A stretch of 37,422 bases of DNA. It comes from Bacteroides sp. (GTDB lineage Bacteria > Bacteroidota > Bacteroidia > Bacteroidales > Muribaculaceae). The notes beneath the pieces were generated by a model. The model searched no databases and was not told the DNA's origin. It saw only the letters and a list, made by a program, of their open reading frames with translations. A program made the translations under genes and the position numbers. Shown piece by piece: positions 1 to 8,443 of this stretch; position 1 is the stretch's first letter; each line of letters begins with the position of its first letter. The stretch spans positions 10,293 to 47,714 of the forward strand of contig JAAVDJ010000001.1 in assembly GCA_014801875.1 (NCBI GenBank). Direction: 5' to 3'.

Positions 1-45
1 AAAAAGTGAGATTGAAAGCCCTCAATCTCACTTTTTCTCACTTTT
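1..45. repeat. Left-truncated copy of the 54-bp hairpin repeat
   Basis: The window opens inside a long inverted repeat (arms AAAAAGTGAGATTGA and its complement, 6-nt loop) that is complete at 18876-18929 and 23555-23608. The outer left arm is missing only because the window starts here. It lies just past the stop of a minus-strand gene remnant, so it probably served as that gene's terminator. Confidence 0.85.
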
Positions 46-64
46 ACTGGATATTCCGGATAAA

Positions 65-244
65 TCAGCAGGTATTACTATTATTCTCGGTATCTTTTTC
101 TATCGACATCATCAACTTGTCGGGGCTTAGGAAGTAGTAGATGAAGAACACCCCCTCACAATTTCTTATCTTATCAACCGGTATTTTCAAGTTTTTCTTA
201 ACTTTGCCTGATTTTATACATTTAGTCAGGTTAAAAATTTCACT
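65..244 (-). pseudogene. 3' remnant of an unknown minus-strand gene (59 codons)
   Basis: Read on the minus strand this is an open frame of 59 codons with no start codon. It is bounded by an in-frame stop on the upstream side (245-247) and ends with TGA at 65-67. The product ends ...FFIYYFLSPDKLMMSIEK followed by DTENNSNTC. A second copy of the last 28 codons lies at 23628-23714, with mostly conservative differences (FIYILLKPDKLIIPIEK), so this is genuine former coding sequence. In both places the stop is followed by the same hairpin repeat. I do not recognise the family. The end faintly resembles the C-terminus of the membrane protein at 982-1380 (FIYLILRSNKLITPMEK), which may be chance. Confidence 0.55.
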
Positions 245-381
245 TTACCCTGACGTTTATCTTACATCCCTTTATTAAAATAGTAAAATATATAATATTA
301 TCATTCAATTAATTACAATTATTATAAAATTAATTAAACTCACAAAACCCCCCCCCCCGCAAATTTTGAAACGATAAGTAG
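245..381. other. AT-rich non-coding stretch with an 11-C homopolymer
   Basis: Extremely AT-rich sequence, followed by eleven consecutive C at 348-358. Stops occur in all frames. I see no gene here; it looks like decayed intergenic DNA. The C-tract could slip during replication, but it is not inside a recognisable gene or promoter. Confidence 0.6.
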
Positions 382-504
382 CTGCGGATATCGTCTAACC
401 TACTACCTGAATCAACCCATGGTTTATCTTTTGAATCATTTTGTGATGAGTATATTTTCTGTAAATCGAAATTACTTTTGAGACGAAATAAGACGTTGTT
501 TTGA
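382..504 (+). pseudogene. Coding remnant with LPESTHGLSF
   Basis: Open frame of 40 codons between stops, without a start codon. Residues SSNLLPESTHGLSF are nearly the same as SSKLLPESTHGLSF at 23957-23998. Across these 42 bases there are three differences, two of them synonymous (CTA/TTA, CCT/CCC), which argues that both were once translated. After the shared block the two loci diverge completely. Family unknown. Confidence 0.4.
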
Positions 505-529
505 TAAAAAATTAAAACTTAGGATATGG

Positions 530-562
530 TTGTAAAAGTATGAGTATTTTGTTATACCTTTG
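530..562 (+). promoter_or_regulatory. Bacteroidetes-type promoter of the SocA-like remnant
   Basis: A TTG at 530-532 and a -7 box TACCTTTG at 555-562 fit the TAnnTTTG consensus, with 22 nt between them, slightly long. Transcription would begin about 20-25 nt before the ATG at 592. The promoter is intact although the gene it serves is truncated. Confidence 0.5.
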
Positions 563-591
563 CAACTTGAGAAAACATAATCTTTTCACAA

Positions 592-804
592 ATGATTGAT
601 GTAAGGATAGCAGCTAAGTATCTGATTCATCGATATGAAGAGGCATCGGGTAGAACCATGGATGAAATGAAGCTCCATAAATTGCTTTACTTCACCCAGA
701 GGGAAAGCTTTATCCTATTGGGAAAGCCTATGTTCCCTGAGCGCGTCACAAGGTTGAAAGAGGACTCTTATTCCCATCTTCCCCAATCCTCTGTATTGAA
801 TTGA
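592..804 (+). pseudogene. Truncated Panacea (DUF4065/SocA-like) antitoxin
   Basis: The first ~50 residues follow the N-terminus of DUF4065/Panacea proteins: an AAKYLIHRYEE helix, then the diagnostic MKLHKLLYFTQ and a GKPMFPE segment. Panacea is the antitoxin domain of several toxin-antitoxin families and is normally about 130-170 residues. Here the conserved Trp-x-x-Gly-Pro-Val block that should follow is replaced by a short unrelated tail ending at residue 70. The start has its own promoter. No toxin gene is visible next to it. I read it as a deletion-truncated antitoxin; a functional mini-protein is unlikely. Confidence 0.7.
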
Positions 805-867
805 AATGCGTTCGGAATAATCTCCAACCGAGATTGTGATTTATTTTTACGTTTACATATTTTGTGC

Positions 868-907
868 TTATCATCGAAAGATTATTTCAATAATCCTTCG
901 ATGATAA
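868..907. repeat. 40-bp inverted repeat
   Basis: Two 19-nt arms starting TTATCATCGAA with a single mismatch and a 2-nt loop. It lies in the gap between the antitoxin remnant and the next terminator. It could be a terminator for the plus-strand remnant or a leftover palindrome; no T-tract follows. Confidence 0.6.
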
Positions 908-943
908 TTCCTCCTGACGGGAGAAAGTCCGGATATATTTATT

Positions 944-976
944 AAGGGAATGCCTCTGATTGGTCAGCATTCCCTT
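944..976. terminator. Terminator shared by converging genes
   Basis: AAGGGAATGC ... GCATTCCCTT (10-bp perfect stem, 13-nt loop) just past the stop of the minus-strand gene at 982. On the plus strand it is followed by a T-rich run, so it may work in both directions. Confidence 0.65.
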
Positions 977-981
977 TTATT

Positions 982-1380
982 TTATATCTTCTCCATCGGT
1001 GTTATCAACTTGTTTGACCTAAGAATTAAATATATGAAGGCTATCGTCCAAAGACCGAGACTTGCAATGCAGGGAATAAAAAGATCATAGTTTTCGAAAG
1101 TGATACATCCGACGGTCATACTCTCAATAACCACCAACGAGAATGTGAGGAATTTTGTGGTTAGCGGATTAAGGACATTCTTACCTTCATATTCTTGGTC
1201 GGCCTCAAAGGCCTTTCCCCACAATGACAATAACATCCACACACCCATACACAATACACAGGTTTCGCTCCAATTGATAAGCCGAGGCACAATTGCATCG
1301 AAGAATTTTCCTGACAGCAAGATTATTGTTGCCACGATATTAATGGCATAAAGCCAAAGATAAGAGATTTTGTAACCCAT
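982..1380 (-). CDS. Small integral membrane protein, unknown function
   Basis: 132 residues with three to four hydrophobic segments (about residues 7-25, 42-56, 75-92 and 99-120) and a basic C-terminus. It has two cysteines in CVLC and no recognisable catalytic motif. It stands alone between its own terminator (944-976) and the terminator of korB, so it is probably monocistronic. Its last residues (FIYLILRSNKLITPMEK) weakly resemble the 3' gene remnants at 65-244 and 23628-23714. I do not recognise the family; the ATG at 1380 is the only sensible start. Confidence 0.6.
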   Translation of the reverse strand: MGYKISYLWLYAINIVATIILLSGKFFDAIVPRLINWSETCVLCMGVWMLLSLWGKAFEADQEYEGKNVLNPLTTKFLTFSLVVIESMTVGCITFENYDLFIPCIASLGLWTIAFIYLILRSNKLITPMEKI

Positions 1381-1532
1381 GATCGTAAAATAGGTAATGT
1401 TTCATTAAGTAAATGTGTCTGAGGACAGTCTGCCTCAGAAGTGACGACACAAAATTAATATAAAATTTTGGAATCCATATCATAAACGTAAATTTTCCGG
1501 GGGAGCCCGCCGAAAAAATAGACACATAAAAA

Positions 1533-1563
1533 ATAGCCTCGGAAAAAGTATCCCCGAGGCTAT
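1533..1563 (-). terminator. Terminator of the korAB operon
   Basis: ATAGCCTCGG / CCGAGGCTAT stem. On the minus strand it is directly followed by a run of six T. It lies about 25 nt beyond the korB stop codon. Confidence 0.85.
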
Positions 1564-1586
1564 CCGTGTATTGTTGTATAGTGGAA

Positions 1587-2609
1587 TCAAACTGTCCAGG
1601 TTTCCTGGGTCTTCATGATCATGTCGCGGAGGTTTGAGAAGCCTTTCTTCGCTTTCACCTCTGCTACCTGAGCCTCTACGTCAGCCTCGTAAGAGGGAGC
1701 CTCTACGTCGCGGATTACGCCGAGGGCGAGAGGGAGGTCATGTCCGTCCATGAGAGCGAGCTGACGGTGGAGGATATCATCTACGGTGTGGGCGTCGTGT
1801 ACGAGCACATCGTCGATTGTGTAGCCGTCTTCACCTACAGTCACAGCCTTCAGCTGGAAACCGTCTCTTACAAGACCCTTCTCATTGTTCTTGCCGAAAA
1901 GCATTTTCTCACCTTGACGGAGAGTGATGGTGCGCTCGGCGCGAACCTCCTTGTCGGAGAGCCATGTGTGGATGCCGTGGTTGAAGATCACACAGTTCTG
2001 GAGCACTTCCACAACTGCCGTGCCTTTATGACGGGCAGCCGCCACCATGATTTCACGAGTCGTGTCAAGAGTGATGTCGAAGCCACGGGCAAAGAATTTG
2101 CCGCGAGCGCCGAATACGAGCTCAGCCGGGATGAAGGGATCCTCGGTTGTGCCGTAAGGAGATGATTTCGATACGAAGCCACGGTCGGATGTGGGGGAGT
2201 ACTGACCCTTGGTCAGACCATAGATCTTATTGTTGAAAAGGAGGATGTTGATGTCGATATTGCGGCGGAGGGCATGGATGAAATGGTTGCCACCGATTGC
2301 GAGGCCGTCGCCGTCGCCTGAAATCTGCCATACGGTCAGATCAGGACGCGCAGTCTTCACGCCTGAAGCTATGGCAGCCGCACGACCGTGGATTGTGTGC
2401 ATGCCATAGGTGTTCATATAATACGGGAGGCGTGATGAACATCCGATACCTGAGATGACGGCTGTGTCTTTCGGAGCCACACCCACCTCGGCCATAGCCT
2501 TGTGGAGCACATTGAGGATAGCATGGTCGCCACAGCCGGGACACCATCTTGCTGTCTGCTCGTTCTTGAAATCGCCTGCAGCGAAAGTAACTGTCTTATT
2601 CTCTTCCAT
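1587..2609 (-). CDS. korB: 2-oxoglutarate:ferredoxin oxidoreductase, beta subunit
   Basis: Thiamine-diphosphate-binding subunit of a 2-oxoacid:ferredoxin oxidoreductase, which with KorA converts 2-oxoglutarate, CoA and oxidised ferredoxin to succinyl-CoA and CO2. The family signature CPGCGDHAIL lies near residue 22. The ThDP/Mg motif GDGDGLAIGG with the downstream NNKIYGLTKGQ lies around residues 97-137. Length (340 aa) is normal for KorB. The ATG at 2609 follows the korA stop by 2 nt, so the two subunits are translationally coupled. A terminator follows. In anaerobic Bacteroidales this enzyme stands in for 2-oxoglutarate dehydrogenase. The related 2-oxoisovalerate type (VorB) is the main alternative for substrate. 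Confidence 0.93.
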   Translation of the reverse strand: MEENKTVTFAAGDFKNEQTARWCPGCGDHAILNVLHKAMAEVGVAPKDTAVISGIGCSSRLPYYMNTYGMHTIHGRAAAIASGVKTARPDLTVWQISGDGDGLAIGGNHFIHALRRNIDINILLFNNKIYGLTKGQYSPTSDRGFVSKSSPYGTTEDPFIPAELVFGARGKFFARGFDITLDTTREIMVAAARHKGTAVVEVLQNCVIFNHGIHTWLSDKEVRAERTITLRQGEKMLFGKNNEKGLVRDGFQLKAVTVGEDGYTIDDVLVHDAHTVDDILHRQLALMDGHDLPLALGVIRDVEAPSYEADVEAQVAEVKAKKGFSNLRDMIMKTQETWTV

Positions 2610-2611
2610 GG

Positions 2612-4465
2612 TTATGCTTTTCCTAAGTGTTTCTTTACTCCGTCAACAATCTCCTCAACGAGGAAAGGCTGACCCTCGATTTTGTTTATGCGCATGATTT
2701 CCTTTCCGGGAAGCTTCTGCTGGAGATAGTCGGCGAACATACCGGTGTTGAGCTCAGCCACGATAATGTTCTTATATTTCTTGAGTTCGTCGAGAGCGTT
2801 CTTCGGAAGAGGATTGATATAGCGGAAATGGGCGAGAGCCACGGGAGTGCCCTCAGCTGTCAGTTCTGCAGCGGCGGTGAGGACATGGCCATAAGTGCCG
2901 CCCCAGCCAACGAGAACAGTGTCAGAGTCGGCTGCACATTCGATTTCGAGCTCCGGAATGTCGTTGGCGATATTAGCGATTTTCTCGCGGCGAACTTTCA
3001 CCATGCGTTCGTGGTTCGGGCCGTCGGTGGAGATGACGGATGTATTGAAATCCTTCTCAAGACCTCCTACACGGTGCATACCCTTTTCCATTCCGGGGAC
3101 AGCCCAATAGCGCACGAGGCTTTCCGCGTCGCGGTCGAAAGGCTTCCAGCCGTTCTCAAGCTGTTCGGGAGTAACGAAATTGGGTTTTATTTCCGGGAAA
3201 TCCTCCTCTTCAGGTATTCTCCAGGCAGATGAACCGTTGGCAATGAAAGCATCGGTCAGTAGGATAACGGGAGTCATATGCTCCACAGCTATACGGGCAG
3301 CCTCGAAAGCCATGGTGAAACAGTCTGTAGGACTTGCGGCAGCGAGCACACAGAGCGGGCTTTCACCATTGCGGCCGTAGAGGGCCTGCATGAGATCGGT
3401 CTGTTCTGTCTTGGTGGGGAGACCGGTGGAAGGACCGCCACGCTGCACATCGATAATCACGAGTGGGAGCTCAGCCATCACTGCCAGACCGATACCTTCG
3501 CTCTTGAGGGCGAGACCGGGGCCGGAGGTAGAGGTCACGGCGAGATGACCGGCGTAGGAAGCGCCGATTGCCGAGCAGACGCCGGCGATTTCATCTTCCA
3601 TCTGGCAAGCCTTCACGCCAAGGTCCTTGCGTTTTGCAAGCTCGTGGAGGATATCTGTAGCCGGGGTGATGGGGTATGAACCGAGGAAGAGGGGACGTCC
3701 ACTCTTTTCGGAAGCCATGATGAGGCCCCATGCAGTGGCAGTGTTGCCGTTTACGTCGGTATATGTGCCCGGTTTAGCCTCGTCAGATTCGATGCGGTAT
3801 GTCGGCATGGAGGCGTGTGTGTTGTGTCCATAGTCCCATCCGGCATGTATCACCTTTTCGTTTGCCTCATAGACAGCGGGTTTCTTGGCGAATTTCGCTT
3901 TCAGTTTGGCAAGGACTTTGTCGACCGGGCGGTCGAAGAGCCAGCAGACAAGACCGAGGGCAAGCATGTTCTTGCATTTCATGATGGCCTTGTTGTCCAT
4001 GCCTGTGTCGGCGAGAGTATGTTTGAGAAGCGTGGTCATCGGCACGAGCATGATGTGCTCGGGGTCTATGCCGAGTTCAGCCACGGGATCGTCGGTCTGA
4101 TAGAGAGCCTTCTTAAGGTTGGCCGGGGTGAAAGAGTCGGCGTCGCAGATGATGATGCCCCCTTTCTTGAGATATTTCAAGTTGGTCTTGAGAGCTGCGG
4201 GGTTCATTGCCACGAGCACATCGGCATGGTCGCCGGGGGTGTGTACGTTTTTACCTACGCTGACCTGGAATCCGGAGACACCGCTGAGAGATCCCTGCGG
4301 GGCACGGATTTCAGCCGGATAATCGGGGAAGGTGGAGATGAGGTTACCTTCGCCTGCAGAGACATTGGAGAAGATATTGCCTGCGAGCTGCATGCCGTCG
4401 CCGGAGTCGCCCGAAAAACGGATGACTACCTTCTCGATACTCTTTACGTTTGAAGACTGTAGCAT
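2612..4465 (-). CDS. korA: 2-oxoglutarate:ferredoxin oxidoreductase, fused gamma-alpha subunit
   Basis: 617 residues. The N-terminal third (about 10-190) is the gamma domain, opening with the nucleotide-binding-like SGDSGDGMQLAG. The rest is the alpha subunit: the ThDP-interacting MEDEIAGVCSAIGAS block and TSTSGPGLALKSEG followed by QRGGPSTGLPTKTEQ are typical of 2-oxoglutarate-type alpha subunits. Gamma-alpha fusion in one chain is the usual form in Bacteroidetes. It is the first gene of a two-gene operon with korB and has a clear promoter about 85 nt upstream. I see no delta-type ferredoxin subunit beside it. Confidence 0.93.
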   Translation of the reverse strand: MLQSSNVKSIEKVVIRFSGDSGDGMQLAGNIFSNVSAGEGNLISTFPDYPAEIRAPQGSLSGVSGFQVSVGKNVHTPGDHADVLVAMNPAALKTNLKYLKKGGIIICDADSFTPANLKKALYQTDDPVAELGIDPEHIMLVPMTTLLKHTLADTGMDNKAIMKCKNMLALGLVCWLFDRPVDKVLAKLKAKFAKKPAVYEANEKVIHAGWDYGHNTHASMPTYRIESDEAKPGTYTDVNGNTATAWGLIMASEKSGRPLFLGSYPITPATDILHELAKRKDLGVKACQMEDEIAGVCSAIGASYAGHLAVTSTSGPGLALKSEGIGLAVMAELPLVIIDVQRGGPSTGLPTKTEQTDLMQALYGRNGESPLCVLAAASPTDCFTMAFEAARIAVEHMTPVILLTDAFIANGSSAWRIPEEEDFPEIKPNFVTPEQLENGWKPFDRDAESLVRYWAVPGMEKGMHRVGGLEKDFNTSVISTDGPNHERMVKVRREKIANIANDIPELEIECAADSDTVLVGWGGTYGHVLTAAAELTAEGTPVALAHFRYINPLPKNALDELKKYKNIIVAELNTGMFADYLQQKLPGKEIMRINKIEGQPFLVEEIVDGVKKHLGKA

Positions 4466-4550
4466 TTTGTTGGTTAGATTTAAGTTATTGACTTATAGGG
4501 TGAGGATAAAACAAACACCCTGTTGCCTTCATGTTTATGGAAATATGTGG

Positions 4551-4580
4551 CAAAGTTAGTGAAAAAGTTTAGACCACAAA
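4551..4580 (-). promoter_or_regulatory. Promoter of korAB
   Basis: On the minus strand the -7 box TAACTTTG (4551-4558) matches TAnnTTTG, and a TTTG (4577-4580) sits 18 nt upstream. Predicted transcription starts near 4544, leaving an ~80-nt AT-rich leader. The rest of the 270-bp gap to comM holds no credible gene. Confidence 0.65.
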
Positions 4581-4701
4581 ACAAAAACTGTTTTTTTTCA
4601 GAAAAAACTAAAAAAATCTTTTCTCCGGAAGAGCATATTTCCATGAGAAACCGGTATGAGGTGACTGACGACCTATATTTGGCGAACAAAAATCCATTAA
4701 T

Positions 4702-4739
4702 TAAGACCGCTTCCCACATTTTCGTGGGGAGCAGTCTTA
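4702..4739 (-). terminator. Terminator of comM; copy 1 of a repeated hairpin
   Basis: Inverted repeat with arms TAAGACCGCTTCCCAC and GTGGGGAGCAGTCTTA (two mismatches), overlapping the comM stop codon at 4737-4739. A near-identical hairpin stands at 29655-29688 with no gene ending at it, so this sequence is a repeated element as well as a terminator. Confidence 0.75.
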
Positions 4740-6281
4740 GTAGATTTTGCCGTAGTTGCCGCGGTCGAGGGAACGATAGCCGATGGCTTCTGATATGTGG
4801 TCGACACGAACGTCCGGGGAGCCATCGAGATCGGCGATCGTGCGGGCCACACGCAGGATGCGGTCGAAAGCACGGGCTGACATGTTGAGTTTGGTCATGC
4901 GGTCTTTAAGCTTTGCAAGCCCGGCTTCATCCGGCCACGCATATTTGTGGAGGAGGCGGGAATTCATCTGTGCATTACAATATATGCCTTTCTCATCCTT
5001 GAAACGCAATTGCTGCACACCTCGCGCAGCCATGACCCTCTCGCGAATCTTCAGGCTGCTTTCAGCCGGAGTCGTATCTGCCATGTCGTCGAAACTGACG
5101 GGCTGAATCTCTACCTGAAGGTCGATGCGGTCAAGGAGCGGGCCGGAAATACGGTTCATATATCTTGTGACGGCTCCCGGCGGGCAGGTGCAAGGTTTGG
5201 AAGGATGGCCGTAATAACCGCAGGGGCATGGATTCATCGAAGCCACGAGCATGAAAGAGGCCGGGTAGTTGACAGTATATTTCGCCCTGGCCACAGTTAT
5301 CACGCGGTCTTCAATCGGCTGGCGCAACACTTCCAAGACTGTGCGCGGAAACTCCGGAAATTCATCCAGAAACAAGACACCATTGTGTGCCAGTGAGATT
5401 TCTCCCGGCATCGGATTGGTGCCTCCTCCGACGAGGGCTACCGGGGAGACGGTGTGGTGGGGTGTGCGGAAGGGACGGCGTGTCATAAGCATGGAGCCGC
5501 GCGTCAATTTCCCGGCTACAGAATGTATCTTTGTCGTCTCCAAAGCTTCTCCGAGACTGAGTGGAGGGAGTATGGAGGGGATGCGTTTGGCCATCATTGA
5601 CTTTCCCGCTCCGGGAGGACCGATCATCAGGATATTATGACCTCCGGCGCAAGCCACTTCAAAAGCTCTCTTCACAGCATCCTGACCTTTCACCTCGGAG
5701 AAATCAAAATCGAAAGAGGCCGCGTCGGCGGCAAAAATCTCGCGGGTATTGATTCTGACAGGTTGAAGGTCGGAGGCATTCCCGATGAGCGACACAGCTT
5801 CGGCGAGGTTCTTCACTCCGAACACTTCTATACGATTTACGACTGCAGCCTCCGTCACATTTGCCTCCGGCACGATAAGTCGTCTGAACCCCATCTCCCG
5901 AGCCTTGACAGCCATCGGGAGAGCCCCCTTGACAGGGAGCACGGAGCCGTCAAGGGAGAGTTCGCCCAGCATCATGTAGTCAGAGAGGTTATCGGCGGGA
6001 ATCATCTCATGGGCTGAGAGGACGCCGATTGCCATGGGGAGATCGAATGCCGCTCCCTCTTTCTTGATATCAGCAGGGGCGAGATTTATGATCGTGCGTC
6101 TGTGGGGGAAGGTTAACCCTGTGTGAGTCACTGCGGCCACCATCCTCTGATAACTCTCTTTCACCGCCGTGTCCGGCAGCCCCACGATAGAAAATGTGGA
6201 GCCGTTTCCTCCGTCGGTTTCAATAGTGACGGGGAAAGCGTCGATTCCCTGGATAGAGGCGGTGTAGACTTTGGTCAGCAT
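4737..6281 (-). CDS. comM: ComM/YifB-family Mg-chelatase-like AAA+ ATPase
   Basis: 514 residues, normal for the YifB/ComM family. It has an N-terminal ribosomal-S5-like (Lon-C-type) domain to about residue 170. The AAA+ module follows, with Walker A GPPGAGKS (about 220), Walker B GVLFLDEFPEF (about 300) and the family block MNPCPCGYYGHPSKPC with paired cysteines (about 352-370). The C-terminal Mg-chelatase-like domain ends with the SARAFDRILRVARTIADLDG region. ComM is a hexameric helicase that promotes branch migration during recombination of incoming DNA in naturally transformable bacteria; many non-competent species also carry it. Only 4 nt separate it from the lipoprotein gene upstream, so they are cotranscribed. 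Confidence 0.92.
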   Translation of the reverse strand: MLTKVYTASIQGIDAFPVTIETDGGNGSTFSIVGLPDTAVKESYQRMVAAVTHTGLTFPHRRTIINLAPADIKKEGAAFDLPMAIGVLSAHEMIPADNLSDYMMLGELSLDGSVLPVKGALPMAVKAREMGFRRLIVPEANVTEAAVVNRIEVFGVKNLAEAVSLIGNASDLQPVRINTREIFAADAASFDFDFSEVKGQDAVKRAFEVACAGGHNILMIGPPGAGKSMMAKRIPSILPPLSLGEALETTKIHSVAGKLTRGSMLMTRRPFRTPHHTVSPVALVGGGTNPMPGEISLAHNGVLFLDEFPEFPRTVLEVLRQPIEDRVITVARAKYTVNYPASFMLVASMNPCPCGYYGHPSKPCTCPPGAVTRYMNRISGPLLDRIDLQVEIQPVSFDDMADTTPAESSLKIRERVMAARGVQQLRFKDEKGIYCNAQMNSRLLHKYAWPDEAGLAKLKDRMTKLNMSARAFDRILRVARTIADLDGSPDVRVDHISEAIGYRSLDRGNYGKIY

Positions 6282-6285
6282 CGGG

Positions 6286-7320
6286 TTATTTTTTTACTGT
6301 TTTGCGGAAGAAGGCGAGGGCTTCGTCAAGGTCAGTACCCCGGAAACGCTGGTGGCCGTCGGGAGTAAGGACGATGAAGAAGGGGGAGGAGGGCACATCA
6401 AGGGTCATCACACGCGAGTCTGCCAATCCGGCAGGAGCCCATAGGCGAGCCACTTTCTTAAGAGAGTCGGTGCGGGTAGTGGAACGCCAGGCCACGGAAT
6501 CACCGTCGAGACACACGTCGGCTATTACTCTTGAAGAGGAATCCGGAAACTCTTTGGCGAGCGCTTTCAGTGAGTCTGTGTAACTTCGGCGGTCGCTGAA
6601 GGTGTTGTTCCAGAAAAAGAGGAGCACACCCTTCACTGAATCAGGCCGGATTGTGTCAACCCCGTTCTGCATTGACCGGAATGCTATCGATTCCACGCGT
6701 GCGGGTATGGGAATGAACCTTGTCGGCTGGTCAGCACGTCCGGCCAACGCCGCCCACTGCGGATCGGCTGCCTCCCCGTCTAAAGCGAGCCATAGCCGTC
6801 GGAATCCCGTTTCATCGGCTCGACGGTCGTAGGAGGTCAGCAGGAGGAGTGCTGAAAGGGGATTTGCAGGGTTGGCTAAAGCATATTTAGCCACGGCGCT
6901 GTTTATCTTTTTGGCGTCGGCGGAGGCGAGGGATTCGGCATTCTCATTTCGCCAGGCAGACCATTCCTTGTTGATGTCGTTCCCTTCCACAACCCATTTC
7001 GACGGGGAAGCATCTTTTCCGGATATACTGATATTTTCCCCTCTCTTCACGTATATCACGAGGGGATAGGCCTTCGGACCGGTGTAGATATAGACGAGCG
7101 CAGGGTTCACGGTCTGACCCTTGAATTCCCCTTTCCCTGCGGAGACGGCCACTGCCGACTCCCTGACAAACCCTCCGCGCTTGTCGGAAGCATAATATAT
7201 CAGCTTATAGTTGGCGTTGATTTTAGGATCAACGTCGAAAGTAATGGAAAACTCCTTTCCCTTGCATCCGGCCAGCATAAGAGCGAAAAACAGGCAAAGA
7301 ATGGCAGGTATAGGTCTCAT
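6286..7320 (-). CDS. DUF4369-type lipoprotein with thioredoxin-like C-terminus
   Basis: 344 residues beginning with a lipoprotein signal peptide (lipobox LAGC, Cys19). Residues ~25-130 have the beta-rich character of DUF4369, including the typical phrase VKRGENISISGK. Residues ~230-340 resemble a thioredoxin/TlpA fold (VLLFFWNN..., then a cis-Pro-like VPSSPFFIVLTPDG). The CxxC expected after the first strand is absent (FFWNNTFSDRRSY), so thiol-disulfide exchange by this site is not possible. Related Bacteroidetes proteins are periplasm-facing AhpC/TSA-like lipoproteins. It lies 18 nt after manC and 4 nt before comM. Function unknown. Confidence 0.75.
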   Translation of the reverse strand: MRPIPAILCLFFALMLAGCKGKEFSITFDVDPKINANYKLIYYASDKRGGFVRESAVAVSAGKGEFKGQTVNPALVYIYTGPKAYPLVIYVKRGENISISGKDASPSKWVVEGNDINKEWSAWRNENAESLASADAKKINSAVAKYALANPANPLSALLLLTSYDRRADETGFRRLWLALDGEAADPQWAALAGRADQPTRFIPIPARVESIAFRSMQNGVDTIRPDSVKGVLLFFWNNTFSDRRSYTDSLKALAKEFPDSSSRVIADVCLDGDSVAWRSTTRTDSLKKVARLWAPAGLADSRVMTLDVPSSPFFIVLTPDGHQRFRGTDLDEALAFFRKTVKK

Positions 7321-7338
7321 AAGATTTGGGGATAGGGA

Positions 7339-8418
7339 TTAAGTGAAAGATTCTCCGAAGCGCGATTTGATTTCCGTCACGATATGGCGGATTTTCTGCT
7401 CTTCGGAAAGGGGATAGATCAGGAGCGCGTTTTCCGAGTCGGCCACGATATAATCTTTCAGCCCCTCGGCCACGATAATCTTGTCGGACGACGTGGCGAA
7501 AATCGAATCCCGACACCCGGATGCAATCACCTTGCAGTTTTGAGTCACATTGCCGTCGGCATTATGAGGCGACGCCTGATAGAGAGCGAGCCATGTGCCG
7601 AGGTCGCTCCATCCCAGGTCAACGGTCTCCACGTAGACGTTGTTAGCTTTCTCCATGATAGCATAGTCGATAGATATTCCGGGAGCATTGGGGAAGGTCT
7701 TGTCGATAAACTCCTTTTCTTTCGGGGTGGAATAGGTGTCGGCCGGGGCATCGAATAGATGGGCGATATCAGGCGCATATCTCTCGAAAGCTGACAGTAT
7801 GCTTTTGGCCGACCATAGGAATATGCCGGAATTCCAGAAAAATTCCTTGCTTGCAAGAAAGACCTTTGCCATCTCGAGATTCGGTTTCTCCGTAAACGAT
7901 TTCACCTTCAGAATCTCATCGTAATCATCTGTCGGGGCACCCTGCTGGATATAGCCGTAGCCTGTGTTTGGATTGGTGGGGGTGATTCCTAAAGTGAGGA
8001 GTCGTTCCCCCTGTTCCACAAACCGGAATCCTTTCTCAATAGCCTCCTCGAAAGCTTTCTCTTTCAGCACGAGGTGGTCGGAAGGGAGAGTGACGATGAC
8101 GGCCTCCGGGTCGAGGGCGGCGATATGGTGGGCAGCCCAGCAGATACACGGAGCCGTATTTCTTCTGGCCGGTTCCAGCAAGATGTTCTCCGGCTTGATT
8201 GTGGGGAGTTGTTCCCGTATGAGGGGTTCATACAGGTGGTTGGTCACGAGAATGATGTTCTCGGGGGGGACAAGAGGGGATATTCTGTCTACAGTCAGCT
8301 GGAGCAGGCTTTTCCCGGTCCCGAAGAAGTCAAGAAACTGTTTCGGACGGTCAGTGCGGCTGAAAGGCCAGAACCTTGAGCCGACACCTCCGCACATAAT
8401 CACGCAATAGCGATTCAT
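7339..8418 (-). CDS. manC: Mannose-1-phosphate guanylyltransferase
   Basis: Makes GDP-mannose from mannose-1-phosphate and GTP, a precursor for GDP-fucose and surface polysaccharides. The N-terminal signature CGGVGSRFWPFSRTDRPKQF (about residues 9-28) is the nucleotidyltransferase loop with its catalytic Arg and Lys. Further family blocks are LPSDHLV (about 104), the FTEKP motif (about 175) and FFWNSGIFLW (about 194). At 359 aa it contains only the transferase domain and lacks the C-terminal phosphomannose isomerase half of bifunctional ManC/AlgA proteins. It is in the minus-strand run with the downstream lipoprotein and comM. Confidence 0.93.
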   Translation of the reverse strand: MNRYCVIMCGGVGSRFWPFSRTDRPKQFLDFFGTGKSLLQLTVDRISPLVPPENIILVTNHLYEPLIREQLPTIKPENILLEPARRNTAPCICWAAHHIAALDPEAVIVTLPSDHLVLKEKAFEEAIEKGFRFVEQGERLLTLGITPTNPNTGYGYIQQGAPTDDYDEILKVKSFTEKPNLEMAKVFLASKEFFWNSGIFLWSAKSILSAFERYAPDIAHLFDAPADTYSTPKEKEFIDKTFPNAPGISIDYAIMEKANNVYVETVDLGWSDLGTWLALYQASPHNADGNVTQNCKVIASGCRDSIFATSSDKIIVAEGLKDYIVADSENALLIYPLSEEQKIRHIVTEIKSRFGESFT

Positions 8419-8443
8419 GATGTCTGATTTATTTAATTATTTT

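Noticed and set aside
4480..4719. 79-codon minus-strand ORF before korA
   Set aside because: It overlaps the korAB promoter and a terminator, and its composition is that of translated AT-rich intergenic DNA.
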